A stretch of 64,000 bases of DNA from Streptomyces glomeratus (GTDB lineage Bacteria; Actinomycetota; Actinomycetes; Streptomycetales; Streptomycetaceae), in NCBI RefSeq assembly GCF_021462825.1, contig NZ_JAKEEB010000021.1, forward strand, positions 1-64,000, in the 5' to 3' direction. The position numbers were made by a program, and so were the translations under genes. This document shows positions 16,265 to 24,977 of the stretch, in pieces. The notes beneath the pieces are model-generated. The model was not told where the DNA came from, did not search any database, and saw only the letters and a program-made list of their open reading frames with translations. Within the stretch, counting starts at the first letter, position 1. Every line of letters starts with the position of its first letter.

Positions 16265-17518
16265 GTGATGTCTCAAGATGCATCCCCGGACCCGTTCGCT
16301 GACCCGTTGGTGTTCGGCCAACGCCTGCAGATCCTGCGCACGCGCAGGGGTATCACCCGAGAACAGCTCGGTGGGCTGGTCGGTAAGTCCGGTTCATGGG
16401 TCAAGGGCGTCGAGACCGGTCGCTTGGGGACACCCAAGCTCGACATGATCCTGCGCGTCGCCGAAGTGCTGCGCGTGAGGGATCTGGCGGATCTCACCGG
16501 CAGCCAGTCCATGCACACGCACCTGTTCACCGGCCCCGGCCACCCACGGCTCCCCGCTGTGAAGGCTGCGGTCGACGCCTTTCCGGTGACCACGCAGCGC
16601 GCGGCGCCGCCGGCCGCGCACCTTCAGGCACGTCTTGCACGGGCCTGGTCGGCGCGACACTCGGCGCCGAACCACCGCGAGGTGATCGGAGCACTTCTGC
16701 CGGGCCTGATCGGCGATGCGCAGCTGGCCGTGCGGCAGGCCGAGACCGGCGCGGACCGTAGAGCTGCGCAAGCCGTGCTCGCCGAGGTCTATTCGCTGAC
16801 CCAGTTCTTCGTGGCCTACCAGCCCGATGCTGCCTTGTTGTGGCGGGTGGCGGAGCGCGGGCTGGTCGCTGCGCAGGAGTCGGAGGACGCGCACGCGATC
16901 GGGGTTGCCGCTTGGCTGGCGGGCCAGGCGCACCGGGATGCGGGGCCAGGGCACTTTGAGGCTGCGGACGCGGTGAACCTCGAAACGCTTGCCTATCTTG
17001 AACCGCTCCTGCCCGAGGCTTCCCACGAGATTCTGGCGATCACCGGTGCGCTGACCTTCGAGGCCGGCTACACAGCGGCCCGGCGCGGTGAGACCGGCAC
17101 GGCGTGGCGGTACTGGGACCAGGCACGTGAGATGGCAGCCCGGCTACCTGAGGACTACTACCACCCTGTCACCTCCTTCTCCCGGGCCATTATGGGCGCG
17201 CACGCCGTCACGGTGGCTGTGGAGCTCCACCAGGGCGGCGAGTCCGTGCGCCAGGCCGCTGCGGCGGATGCTGCCACGATCCCGTCCAGGCCGCGCCGAG
17301 CCCGACATCGCATCGAGGAGGCTCGCGGCTACCACCTCGACGGACAACCGGACGCCGCGCTCGCCACGTTGAACCAAGCGCACGAGGCAGCTCCCGAGAC
17401 AATCAAGTACAACGGCTACGCGAAGCGAATCGTCCTTGAAGAAGCCGAGTCGAAGAACCCGGCCCGGCGCCGACGGGCATCCGAACTTGCGGTAAGGCTA
17501 GGCCTCTTGGCTGCATGA
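16265..17518 (+). CDS. XRE-type HTH regulator with helical C-terminus
   Basis: Residues 16-75 form a lambda-repressor-type HTH (FGQRLQILRTRRGITREQLG, turn, recognition helix KSGSWVKGVETGRL). The remaining 340 residues are TPR-like alpha hairpins, the same layout as the regulator at 5125 but only distantly related in sequence. GTG at 16265 and ATG at 16268 are both possible; GGAGGGG at 16251-16257 serves either. A perfect terminator hairpin follows at 17524. Proteins of this kind often control a neighbouring Streptomyces operon; here that would be the small genes from 17642. Confidence 0.88.
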   Translation: MMSQDASPDPFADPLVFGQRLQILRTRRGITREQLGGLVGKSGSWVKGVETGRLGTPKLDMILRVAEVLRVRDLADLTGSQSMHTHLFTGPGHPRLPAVKAAVDAFPVTTQRAAPPAAHLQARLARAWSARHSAPNHREVIGALLPGLIGDAQLAVRQAETGADRRAAQAVLAEVYSLTQFFVAYQPDAALLWRVAERGLVAAQESEDAHAIGVAAWLAGQAHRDAGPGHFEAADAVNLETLAYLEPLLPEASHEILAITGALTFEAGYTAARRGETGTAWRYWDQAREMAARLPEDYYHPVTSFSRAIMGAHAVTVAVELHQGGESVRQAAAADAATIPSRPRRARHRIEEARGYHLDGQPDAALATLNQAHEAAPETIKYNGYAKRIVLEEAESKNPARRRRASELAVRLGLLAA

Positions 17519-17523
17519 CGGTC

Positions 17524-17544
17524 AGGGGCACAATCTGTGCCCCT
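17524..17544 (+). terminator. Perfect hairpin terminator
   Basis: AGGGGCACA (17524-17532), loop ATC and TGTGCCCCT (17536-17544) lie five bases after the stop codon of the regulator gene. Confidence 0.8.
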
Positions 17545-17641
17545 CCCCTCCCATCGCCGCTTCTACGGTCGAAGGCCACAAGGCCCCGGCGACCGCTCAC
17601 GACGGTCCCGGGGCGTGGCCAACGCTGTAAGGAGCATGGAC

Positions 17642-17851
17642 ATGACGAACGGTACTGCCCGCCCCCTGGAGCGCCCGGCACGCGCCAAAATGGTGCTCCG
17701 CGTCTACACCGTCACACGCGAAGGCATCGTGGCGCCGCCGCGCGCCACGGTGACCGTGCCCTACGGTTTCAAGCCCGCACGCGAGTTACTGAACGCCCAA
17801 CTGCCGCCCTGCGCATGCCCCCTGCACCGCACGGCAGGTGCTGCCCGGTGA
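17642..17851 (+). CDS. Small hypothetical protein (69 aa)
   Basis: AAGGAG seven bases before ATG 17642 decides the start over the ATG at 17636. The protein has a beta-like core (KMVLRVYTVTREGIVAPPRATVTVPYG) and a C-terminal PPCACPLHR motif with two Cys and one His that could bind metal with a partner. Small Streptomyces proteins of this type commonly accompany DUF6415 genes and XRE regulators; their role is unknown. Its stop overlaps the next GTG (GTGA). Confidence 0.75.
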   Translation: MTNGTARPLERPARAKMVLRVYTVTREGIVAPPRATVTVPYGFKPARELLNAQLPPCACPLHRTAGAAR

Positions 17852-18351
17852 ACGCCATCCCGGGTGCGCAGGCTGGAACGCAACCGGTGGACGTGGAGAT
17901 GATGCGGGAGAGCACCAGCCGGCTGATCGGGCCGCGCACCGCATCGCTGGAAGGCGAGAAGTTGGCCTGGCTGACCGGTCAGATGCGCGGCCACATGCAG
18001 TTGCTCATCCCGGAGATCGAGCGAGCGGCCGGGAAGCTGCCGGAGGATGACGTGCCCCGGTACTGCGCGCTCGCCTGCATCGGCGAGGCCCGCGCGAAGC
18101 TCCGGGCCACAGCCGGCGCCGGGCCGCACAGGGCTGCGGCCCACGCCCGGAAACTGGCCCGCTCCCTCATGGCCTTGTGTGACCACTACGAGGCGCTGAC
18201 CGGCGTGGCGATGTGCCTGGTGTGTGACAAGCCGATCAGAGACGGCGAGGACTCGGTGCCGTACGGCCAGGTCAGTTCCTCCCGTGGTGCCGCCTGCGCG
18301 GGCCGCATCCACGCGCAGTGTTCCCGCACTGGACGCCGTCGCTGCCGCTGA
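17848..18351 (+). CDS. DUF6415-like protein
   Basis: The core LIPEIERAAGKLPEDDVPRYCALACIGEAR-type block followed by KLRATAGAG and HARKLARSLMALCDHYEALTG matches the Streptomyces DUF6415 family as I know it. It is helical, about 110 residues for the core, of unknown function. A C-terminal extension contains CLVCDK and further Cys residues (CAGRIHAQCS), a possible zinc site. The GTG start overlaps the previous stop. It lies in an apparent two- or three-gene transcript driven from upstream of 17642. Confidence 0.75.
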   Translation: MNAIPGAQAGTQPVDVEMMRESTSRLIGPRTASLEGEKLAWLTGQMRGHMQLLIPEIERAAGKLPEDDVPRYCALACIGEARAKLRATAGAGPHRAAAHARKLARSLMALCDHYEALTGVAMCLVCDKPIRDGEDSVPYGQVSSSRGAACAGRIHAQCSRTGRRRCR

Positions 18352-18362
18352 TGAGCGCTCCT

Positions 18363-18384
18363 GGGCCCCCGGCGACCGGGGCCC
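18363..18384 (+). terminator. Short GC hairpin, possible terminator
   Basis: GGGCCCC (18363-18369) and GGGGCCC (18378-18384) pair around an 8-base loop, 12 bases after the DUF6415 stop. Confidence 0.45.
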
Positions 18385-18552
18385 TGCGGACAGCAGATGG
18401 CCGCGGGACGCCAGCCGGCTCGGGTCATGACACCTACGCGAGTCGGCCCCGTGGCTGGACGAACCGCACCAGTCGCTGGAACGCCTCCAGCGGCGCCACG
18501 GCGACTGCCGCCCACTCCCACCCGTAACCGCATACCGATGGAAGATCAGCCG

Positions 18553-19221
18553 ATGACCGCCCACCCCACCAGCCCTTCAAGCCCCATCTTGAGCCGGCTC
18601 GTGCCCTACATCACCAGCCGCGAAGGCGAACACCCCGACTTGCTGTTATCGCTGCGCGGCACACACGGCCCCGACGGGCACCTGCAACTCGGCTACTGGG
18701 ACGAACTCCGCGAGGACCGCGACCTGCGCGGTGTGCTGTGGGGCCGCTGCTCCCAAACGATCGGCGCCGACGGCCTGCCCTCCGGTCGGCCGCAGTGGCG
18801 GATGGTCCACCCCTCCCGGCAACGCGAATGCATGGAGCAGCTGCGCTGCCAGGTCTGCGCCCAGAGCGCTCGTACCCGCCACGGCATCATCTTCCTCGCC
18901 GGACCGGGTGAGATGCAGCCCGAGCAGGCGGTGGTGCGCACTGCGCAGCCCCCGGTCTGCCTCAAGCACGCCCGCCCGGCCGCGGAGCAGTGTCCCCATC
19001 TGGACGGCCGACCGACCGTGTTCCTGGTGCAGAGCGCCCCGCTGTACGGAGTGATCGGCACCCCCTACCAGTACGGCAACGGAGGGCTCCAGGCGCTGCC
19101 CGCCACCGACGAGGCGCTGCCGTACGGGCATCCGGGACTGCGCTGGTACCTCGCCTCACAGATGGTCCGCAGGCTCCGCGCCTACACCGTCATCACCCTG
19201 GACGACCTCCCCGACCCCTGA
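18553..19221 (+). CDS. Hypothetical protein with CxxC (222 aa)
   Basis: The family is not recognised. GGAAGA lies seven bases before ATG 18553; the ATG at 18538 in frame has a poorer site. The protein has an ILSRLVPYITSREGEHPDLLL opening, a central CQVC pair (near residue 102) with a downstream CLKHARPAAEQCPH that could complete a zinc site, and a C-terminal WYLASQMVRRLRAYTVI helix. It resembles small Streptomyces proteins found with DUF6415 genes near integrative elements. A long GC hairpin terminates the unit downstream. Confidence 0.75.
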   Translation: MTAHPTSPSSPILSRLVPYITSREGEHPDLLLSLRGTHGPDGHLQLGYWDELREDRDLRGVLWGRCSQTIGADGLPSGRPQWRMVHPSRQRECMEQLRCQVCAQSARTRHGIIFLAGPGEMQPEQAVVRTAQPPVCLKHARPAAEQCPHLDGRPTVFLVQSAPLYGVIGTPYQYGNGGLQALPATDEALPYGHPGLRWYLASQMVRRLRAYTVITLDDLPDP

Positions 19222-19790
19222 CCTGGCGACTCCTCAAGTCCCCGTCCCTTGCCTCAACGCTCCCCCGACGCAAAGGCAGGGGGCGGGTCCCCCCTGGTGC
19301 CGGGCCGCCCCACCCCTCCCCCACGCGGCCCGGCACCAGACCCCGACAACCAGCCGCCCGACCGGCGCCCGCACCCCACCAAGTCCCCGTACCTGTATGG
19401 GCTTTCGAACAATGTCTCTGTGCCGGCCGCTGTGCCTGCCGCATCGCCGAGGATGCCGGTGGGCTGTGGCCCTCGGCGGCACCGCTCGCGGCACGGTGAG
19501 ACGTCGGCCGCGGCGCGCCCTGCAACGGTCCGCGCTCTGTCGGCCACCGGCTCAAGGGAGTGTCTCCACAACCACACTGGCCCCATGCGTATCTGCTCCG
19601 GCGTTTCGGCCAAACCCGCATGCGGGGACCCCCGACGGATCAACGGTCCATGGCGCTTACACGAGCCGTTCCTCGCGTGGCCCTGCGGATTTCACGCCGT
19701 CCGAAACACGTGTGTTCGAGGCGGCGGTCGGCTTCGTTGACCTCGATGTCGCCGCAGCACACCCGCGACACCGACCCGGAGGAGCTCAAT
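19222..19790. other. Gene-free region upstream of ABC exporter
   Basis: After the hairpin at 19296-19337 no well-supported gene is present. I looked for a short peptide gene that the downstream exporter might handle. The only small frames, for example a 51-codon one at 19585 with four Cys residues, lack a ribosome site and have poor codon use. The exporter's long upstream extension in this region is probably not translated. Confidence 0.4.
19296..19337 (+). terminator. Long hairpin terminator
   Basis: GGTGCCGGGCCGC (19296-19308) and GCGGCCCGGCACC (19325-19337) form a perfect 13-base stem with a 16-base loop, 75 bases after the 222-aa gene. Confidence 0.7.
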
Positions 19791-21680
19791 TTGACCTCGG
19801 CAGAAACCACAAACAACCAGGTCGGCAGCATCCCTCCACCGCCGCCCGCGGAGATCACATACAGCGGTGAGTACTCCGTCAACCCGCTCGGCCAGGCATC
19901 GTTTGGCAAACTCAGCGCACAGATCCCCACGGTGCTTGGCCGCATCATCCGCATGGCCTGGCGCATCGACCGCCGGGCCGTCGTCTGGCTGCTGGCCTGC
20001 CCGGTGCTCACCGGTATCGCCGCCGCCGTACTGCTGGCGGCGACCGCCCGGGCCATGCGTCCCCTCCTGTCCGGGGGCACCGTCACCGACCGCCTTCACC
20101 AGGCTCTGCCAGCGCTCGTGGTCGTCGGAATCGCCGCGGGCCTGGCCCGCACCGCCGGCGTCGTGGCGACCTATGCCGAACGGCGGATCACCCCGCGCCT
20201 GACCACCGAAACGGACACCGCGCTGGTGGAAGCGGTCTGCCGCGTCGAGGCCTGCGCGCACGCCGTCGACGGCTTCTCCGACCGTCAGGAGGCCGCGGAG
20301 ATGGGGGTGATCCGCACCCAGGTCATGGTCACCGACGCCCAGCGGTTCTTGTCCGCCCTCATCAGGATGGTCACAGCCTCAGCAGCGATCTCCGTGCTCA
20401 ACCCGCTGCTGCTGCCGCTGCTCCTGCTCGCCGTGCTCCCCGCCGGCGTCGGCGCCGTCCTCACCGCCCGCGTGGACTACGCCATCCACTACGCCAACAT
20501 CGCCGACCGCAACGTGCGCGGCATGATGCGCTGGTGGTCCACGACCCCCAAGTACGGCGACGAGGTCCGCGCGAACTCGATGACCGACTATCTCGTCTTC
20601 TGGTACCGGTCGCTGTCCCAGCGCTGCGATGCCCGCACCCTGGCCGCAGCCCCGCGCACCCTGCGCATCGGGCTGCTCTCCTCCCTGGCCGCCGGGATGT
20701 TCCTCCTCGCCACGTGGGGAGCGCTGGCCTGGCTGGCGGTGACGGGACGGATCGCGCTCGCGCTCGCCGCGACCGCTGTCGTCGCCGTGCAGACCACGTT
20801 GGCCGCGCTCTCCCAAGTGATCACCAACGGGGCCGCGCTCTTCCACACCAGCCTGTACCTGACTGACATGCAGACCTTCCTCGACGACGCCACCGCCCGC
20901 GCACCCAAGCGGGGACCCCTGCAGGTCAGCGGGCCGGTGGACGAGATCCGCCTGGACGAGGTCGTCTACCAGTACCCGGGCAAGGACAAGCCAGCCATCG
21001 CCGGCGTCTCACTTACCCTGCGCCGCGGTAACATCCTCGCCATCGTCGGCGCCAACGGCTCCGGAAAGTCCACGCTCACCCGCCTGATCACCGGGATCTA
21101 CCTCGCCGACAAAGGCCGCGTCATCTGGAACGGCATGGACCTCGCCGACGTCGACCCGGCCACCGTGTGGCAGAAGACCGGACTGGTCCCGCAACTGTTC
21201 GCGCAGTGGCCCCTGCGGGTACGGGAGAACATCACCCTCGGACAGCCCCGCACCCACCACGACGAACCCGTCTGGGAAGCCGTCGACGCGGTCGGCATGC
21301 GCGAGGCCATCGACGATCTCCCCACCGGCCTGGACACCCTCCTCGCCCGCGAGATCTTCGGCGGCGCGGAACTCTCCGGCGGGCAATGGCAACGCATCGC
21401 CTGCTCCCGCGCCCTCTACCGGCAACCCGCCCTGCTGATCCTCGACGAGCCCACCTCCCAGATGGACCCCCGCGGCGAACATCAGATCTTCGAACGCATC
21501 AAGGCCATCGCCGCCGACCGCATCACCATCGTCGTCACCCACCGCCTGGAGAACACCAAACTCGCTGACCACATCGTGGTCCTCGAGGAAGGCCGCATCA
21601 CCGAGCAGGGGCGCTACGACGACCTCGTCCACGCCGGCGGGACATTCGCCGAACTCCTGGCCTTGTCCAGTGATCGCTGA
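19791..21680 (+). CDS. ABC exporter, fused membrane and ATPase domains
   Basis: Half-transporter of the type IV exporter kind: an N-terminal membrane domain with about six helices (residues 50-350; clear segments VVWLLACPVLTGIAAAVLLA, LVVVGIAAGLARTAGVVA, LLLPLLLLAVLPAG and a helix pair near 280-330), then an ATPase with Walker A GANGSGKST, Q-loop GLVPQL, signature LSGGQWQ, Walker B LLILDEP and H-loop VTHR. It likely works as a dimer exporting a lipid, drug or peptide. TTG at 19791 has a perfect GGAGGAG six bases upstream and is preferred; ATG at 19746 would add 15 residues. It is related to exporters of Streptomyces antibiotic and peptide clusters, but no peptide or modification gene is adjacent. 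Confidence 0.9.
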   Translation: MTSAETTNNQVGSIPPPPPAEITYSGEYSVNPLGQASFGKLSAQIPTVLGRIIRMAWRIDRRAVVWLLACPVLTGIAAAVLLAATARAMRPLLSGGTVTDRLHQALPALVVVGIAAGLARTAGVVATYAERRITPRLTTETDTALVEAVCRVEACAHAVDGFSDRQEAAEMGVIRTQVMVTDAQRFLSALIRMVTASAAISVLNPLLLPLLLLAVLPAGVGAVLTARVDYAIHYANIADRNVRGMMRWWSTTPKYGDEVRANSMTDYLVFWYRSLSQRCDARTLAAAPRTLRIGLLSSLAAGMFLLATWGALAWLAVTGRIALALAATAVVAVQTTLAALSQVITNGAALFHTSLYLTDMQTFLDDATARAPKRGPLQVSGPVDEIRLDEVVYQYPGKDKPAIAGVSLTLRRGNILAIVGANGSGKSTLTRLITGIYLADKGRVIWNGMDLADVDPATVWQKTGLVPQLFAQWPLRVRENITLGQPRTHHDEPVWEAVDAVGMREAIDDLPTGLDTLLAREIFGGAELSGGQWQRIACSRALYRQPALLILDEPTSQMDPRGEHQIFERIKAIAADRITIVVTHRLENTKLADHIVVLEEGRITEQGRYDDLVHAGGTFAELLALSSDR

Positions 21681-21778
21681 CCATCAAACCGCGCCCACGG
21701 CGACCCGGAACTCCTCGAACGCACCCTGCGCACCAACGCCTTCCTTGACCGCCCCCGACCAGGCAAGGAGACATACCC

Positions 21779-22000
21779 GTGGGACACACCACGTCCGAGG
21801 AGTGGGATAGGCACTACGCGAGCGGCAAGACCCTCGTCCGCTCGGGTATGGCCACCGAGGCGCGCCGCAGGGGCAAGGACCGCAAGGCCATCGCCGCCAT
21901 CACCGGCCACAAGGCGAGGTCGAAGGTGCTGGACGGCTATCTGCAGATCGTTGACCAGTGCAACGAGCAGGACAACGCCCTGATCGGCAACGGACTCTGA
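21779..22000 (+). pseudogene. C-terminal remnant of a tyrosine recombinase
   Basis: The last 50 residues (GMATEARRRGKDRKAIAAI, TGHKARSKVLDGYLQIVDQ and NALIGNGL at the end) match the C-terminus of actinobacterial phage integrases, with the H of TGHK and the nucleophile-region Tyr in LDGYLQ. The catalytic Arg-containing core is absent. The first 20 codons and the 80 bases before them (21694-21775) encode good Streptomyces codon use in a different frame (ELLERTLRTNAFLDRPRPG), so two gene fragments are joined here. This marks a former integration or deletion junction. Confidence 0.7.
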
Positions 22001-22004
22001 CGAC

Positions 22005-22958
22005 CTACTTCGCGGTGGCCGCTTGCGGTGCGGCCTGCCGCTCGCGGCGCTTGGCACGGGTGCCGTTGCCGGGCTTATCTTGCGCCTCCCAGTCCGGCTC
22101 CGGGCCCGGGTCCTTCGCCAGCACCTTCGTCACCTTCAGTCCAGCCGCGCGGCCGCGGGTGTGCTGCCCGGTGTCGCACGTCAGCAGCCGCACGTCGCGG
22201 GCGGCGAGGGCCTGGATGGCTACGGCACGGTCGATGATCTCGTCGTCGGTGATGGGGAGCCGCACGTGTCCGGGCTGGTCCAGCACGATCTCGACGATCA
22301 CCTCGCCGCGCCATGTGGCCGGTTCCCCGTTCCTGTCCGCGTGGCGCAGGACGCCGATCTTCTCCCCGCGCAGGGTGCCATCCAGCAGGCCAAGGGTGTG
22401 GGTTGCCCGCCAGCGCGCCTGGTGCTTGCCGGCGTCCTTCAAGCCGTCGAGTTCATCGACCACGGCGATCGGGAAGAGGAGCCGGACGTCGTCGTTCGGG
22501 GGTACGCCGAGGACTTGGTGGAGGTCGACGACTTCGAGCCTGTCGGGGCTCTGGATGTAGAAGCTGGAGTCGGCTACGACGAACATCTCGCGACCCGACC
22601 AGCGTTCTATCTGCCTGTTGAGGGCTTCGAGGGCGTCTTCGAAGGCTTGGATGCGTTCGTCCACCTCGAGGTTGATCAGCCCGTTGACGAGACGTTCCTG
22701 AGCGCTGCCGGCGAGGGTGCCGCAGCTACCGAGGAGGGCGTGATAGCGGCGGGTGAGGATCAGGTCGTCGATGTCCTTGTCGCTGATCTGGTGGCGGAGG
22801 AAGCCAGCGGTGTCGGTGGCCCAGTTGAGGTAGCGCATGAGCCCGGAGAATGCCGTTTCGGGTCCGGCGCACCGGAGGCTGCCGGCCGTCGTGTGGGCAT
22901 CGCGGAGCGCGTCGCGGATGTTTCTGCGGTCGGCGCCGGGCCTGGGGGTTACGAGCAT
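22005..22958 (-). CDS. PIN-domain protein, probable RNase
   Basis: The central and C-terminal parts look like a PIN nuclease domain: VADSSFYIQ (first Asp, near residue 128), VVDELDGLKD with acidic residues, TDDEIIDRAVAIQ, and LTCDTGQHTRG as the last acidic motif before a strand. The first 120 residues are helical. A basic tail (AKRRERQAAPQ) could bind nucleic acid. With 317 residues it is longer than VapC toxins and nearer to the PIN part of PhoH2-like proteins. No antitoxin-sized partner overlaps it. ATG start; its stop faces the recombinase remnant four bases away. Confidence 0.8.
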   Translation of the reverse strand: MLVTPRPGADRRNIRDALRDAHTTAGSLRCAGPETAFSGLMRYLNWATDTAGFLRHQISDKDIDDLILTRRYHALLGSCGTLAGSAQERLVNGLINLEVDERIQAFEDALEALNRQIERWSGREMFVVADSSFYIQSPDRLEVVDLHQVLGVPPNDDVRLLFPIAVVDELDGLKDAGKHQARWRATHTLGLLDGTLRGEKIGVLRHADRNGEPATWRGEVIVEIVLDQPGHVRLPITDDEIIDRAVAIQALAARDVRLLTCDTGQHTRGRAAGLKVTKVLAKDPGPEPDWEAQDKPGNGTRAKRRERQAAPQAATAK

Positions 22959-23032
22959 GCGCTGATCCTGCCAGGGCGCACCGACAGTGCGCTGCCGGTT
23001 TCAGCCGTCGGCAGAGGCATAGGTACAGGCGA

Positions 23033-23245
23033 TCATTGACGCTTTGTCCGCTCAGCACGGCGCTGGGCAGGAGGCGCGGGCTCTGGGTCTCGCTTCCACA
23101 GGTTGAGCAGCCGGAACGCCCGTTCGCTGTTCTCTGCGGGGCCGTACAGGGCGGTGGCGATCACCGTCGTGAAAATGAACATCCCAAAGGCGACCACGAT
23201 CGCCTGTACGCCGGTGCCTGTGGCGTGGGGTTCTGCGGATTGCAT
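23033..23245 (-). CDS. Small single-span membrane protein (70 aa)
   Basis: One clear membrane helix (VQAIVVAFGMFIFTTVIATAL, about residues 13-33) is followed by a polar, strongly basic C-terminus (LWKRDPEPAP and QRRAERTKRQ). By the positive-inside rule the C-terminus is cytoplasmic. The ATG has AAGGAC upstream. It lies 12 bases from the next gene's stop in the same direction and is probably cotranscribed with it. The function is unknown. Confidence 0.75.
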   Translation of the reverse strand: MQSAEPHATGTGVQAIVVAFGMFIFTTVIATALYGPAENSERAFRLLNLWKRDPEPAPPAQRRAERTKRQ

Positions 23246-23257
23246 GGGCGGGTCCTT

Positions 23258-23560
23258 CTAATGGGCGAGTGCGGGCATCGGCGCTGTCGGTGGCTTGCAC
23301 CTTCCGCACGGGTTCAGTCCGGCCCGCAGCGCCTCATACAGGGTCATCTCGACCGCCCCGTATCCCGGCCGGCAGCGGTGGTCCTTTCCCGTGTGGTAGG
23401 CGGTTCCTCTGCTGCCTGGCCCGCTGGGGTTCTGCCACCATCCGGAGACGAGCACGCTTTTGTCGAGTTGGGCGAGGTGCTGTTCGACCTGTTCCAGTTC
23501 GGCGAGCAGTTCGCGTTGGCGTGCGGCGAGTCGTGTGCGTGCTTCGTCCGCAGTCTCCAT
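23258..23560 (-). CDS. Hypothetical coiled-coil protein with C-terminal CxxC (100 aa)
   Basis: ATG at 23560 follows GGAGGGGG about ten bases upstream. Residues 3-35 form a clear coiled coil (ARTRLAARQRELLAELEQVE). The rest contains YHTGKDHRCRPGYGAVE and the C-terminal ALRAGLNPCGRCKPP, so three Cys and two His could bind zinc. It overlaps, in another frame of the same strand, the last 217 bases of the zinc-finger gene. Its codon use and ribosome site are better than those of the overlapping tail, so this frame is real. Confidence 0.75.
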   Translation of the reverse strand: METADEARTRLAARQRELLAELEQVEQHLAQLDKSVLVSGWWQNPSGPGSRGTAYHTGKDHRCRPGYGAVEMTLYEALRAGLNPCGRCKPPTAPMPALAH

Positions 23561-24942
23561 GCGGCGATTGCCCCCTCCTGTGAATGGGCTCGGCCTGATC
23601 GGCGGCCCGCTCCGGCCCGAAGGTACACCGGGCGAGGGCGGGACACCCGAGAAAGGCGGCAGTGGGGGCAGCCTGAGCGCAATGGGCCGGTCCGGGCAGA
23701 GCAGGAGGTGGTCCACACGTGCAGAGAATTTCGACGGCAGCGCCAGGCGACGTTGCGGCTGCTGGACACGGTGACCTGCCACGATGTGAGGCCGTCGTTG
23801 AGACTCGGATCGAGTTCGGCAGCAACATCCGGGGCGCGGGCCGCTAGCGCGTAGGTAACCGAGACCAGATGGCCGGCGCAGTAAGGGCACCCCGTGCCAA
23901 GGGGGGTGCGGGCAGACGGCGCGGCTTGCCATCGGTGGTCCGGGCCTGCGGGACACGCCCACCAGACTTTGGCGCGTGACCGGCCGGAGACCTTGCCGGG
24001 GGTCAGCGGAGCATTGCGCTCCAGGTCGAACTGGGCATCGACGTCGGGATACAGGGATAGACGGTGGGTGACTGACGCCCGTCGGCCAGCGCAGAAGGGA
24101 CAGCCGTTACCTGTGGCCGTGCGGTGCACCACAGGTGAAGACCAGGCATGATCGGGACCCTCCGGACAACGCCAGGTGACGACCTGGCGCGTCCCGGCGA
24201 GGACTTCCTCGGGCGTCAGTCCATCGTTGAGTGCCGGATCGAGTTCGGCGGCAAGCTCGGGGTGGCGCGCGGCCAGACTGTTGGTGACCGACAACTGGTA
24301 CCCGGAACAGCAGGGGCAGCCCGTTGGATTCGATGCGCTGGTCCGAGCACAGACGGCGGCCTGCCACCGGTGGTCCGGGCCAGCGGAGCAATGCCACCAC
24401 ACCACGCGCTTGGAGCCGTAAGAGACCTGCCTGGGATCAACACCCTCGTTGCGGTCGACGTCGAACTCCGCCGCCACCTGCGGGTGCGTTACCGCCAGCG
24501 AACGTGACATGGGATCGAGCCGATTGCCAGAACACCACGGACAACCCGCAGGCCGCGGCTTCGTCTTCGTGCGGGTGTGCACCGCCGCCTGCCACACATG
24601 CGCAGGATCGGCAGCGCAGCGCCACCACACGCGTGTGTGACTGCCCGGCAGCACTTCCTCCGCCCGCAACCCATCGTTGAGCCTGCCATCGAGCTCCGTC
24701 GCGACAGCCGGGTGCAGCACGGCAAGGTTACGGCCGGCGCTCGGCCGCTTCCCGGCGCAATACGGACAACCATGCCCCAGCACGCCCCGGTTGTATGGAG
24801 ACGCCTCCCACCGGTGATCCGCGCCCCGCGGGCACACCCATGCCACTTTCCCCCGGCGCCGCAACGACACGAGATGTGCCGGGCCCGCCTCCTCAGCCGG
24901 CTCCGCCGCAAGCTCCGGACGGTCCGCCACCGTCTCATCCAC
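23344..24942 (-). CDS. Protein with six treble-clef zinc fingers (DUF4379-like)
   Basis: Six repeats of about 65-70 residues each carry the pattern W-x-C, then H-x-W, R-T and GCPxC: for example VAWVCPRGADHRW with GCPYC, VWWRCAADPAHVW with GCPWC, VWWHCSAGPDHRW with GCPCC. Spacers read LAVLHPAVATELD or similar. This is the treble-clef zinc-ribbon family often found repeated and sometimes fused to nucleases. No nuclease motif is seen here. GTG at 24942 is preferred because of GGAGGAGGGGG six bases upstream. About 90 residues after the last finger (low complexity, rich in Arg/Ser/Thr/Asn) overlap the next gene out of frame and may be read-through after loss of the original stop. Confidence 0.85.
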   Translation of the reverse strand: MDETVADRPELAAEPAEEAGPAHLVSLRRRGKVAWVCPRGADHRWEASPYNRGVLGHGCPYCAGKRPSAGRNLAVLHPAVATELDGRLNDGLRAEEVLPGSHTRVWWRCAADPAHVWQAAVHTRTKTKPRPAGCPWCSGNRLDPMSRSLAVTHPQVAAEFDVDRNEGVDPRQVSYGSKRVVWWHCSAGPDHRWQAAVCARTSASNPTGCPCCSGYQLSVTNSLAARHPELAAELDPALNDGLTPEEVLAGTRQVVTWRCPEGPDHAWSSPVVHRTATGNGCPFCAGRRASVTHRLSLYPDVDAQFDLERNAPLTPGKVSGRSRAKVWWACPAGPDHRWQAAPSARTPLGTGCPYCAGHLVSVTYALAARAPDVAAELDPSLNDGLTSWQVTVSSSRNVAWRCRRNSLHVWTTSCSARTGPLRSGCPHCRLSRVSRPRPVYLRAGAGRRSGRAHSQEGAIAAWRLRTKHAHDSPHANANCSPNWNRSNSTSPNSTKACSSPDGGRTPAGQAAEEPPTTRERTTAAGRDTGRSR

Positions 24943-24977
24943 CCTGTGCCCCCTCCTCCGTTTGCGAGGAAGGCAGC

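Noticed and set aside
19397..19870. Possible peptide precursor genes upstream of the ABC exporter
   Set aside because: No ribosome sites, no leader/core organisation, poor codon bias.
22005..22958. VapBC toxin-antitoxin pair
   Set aside because: The PIN protein is too long and no small antitoxin gene overlaps or adjoins it on the same strand.
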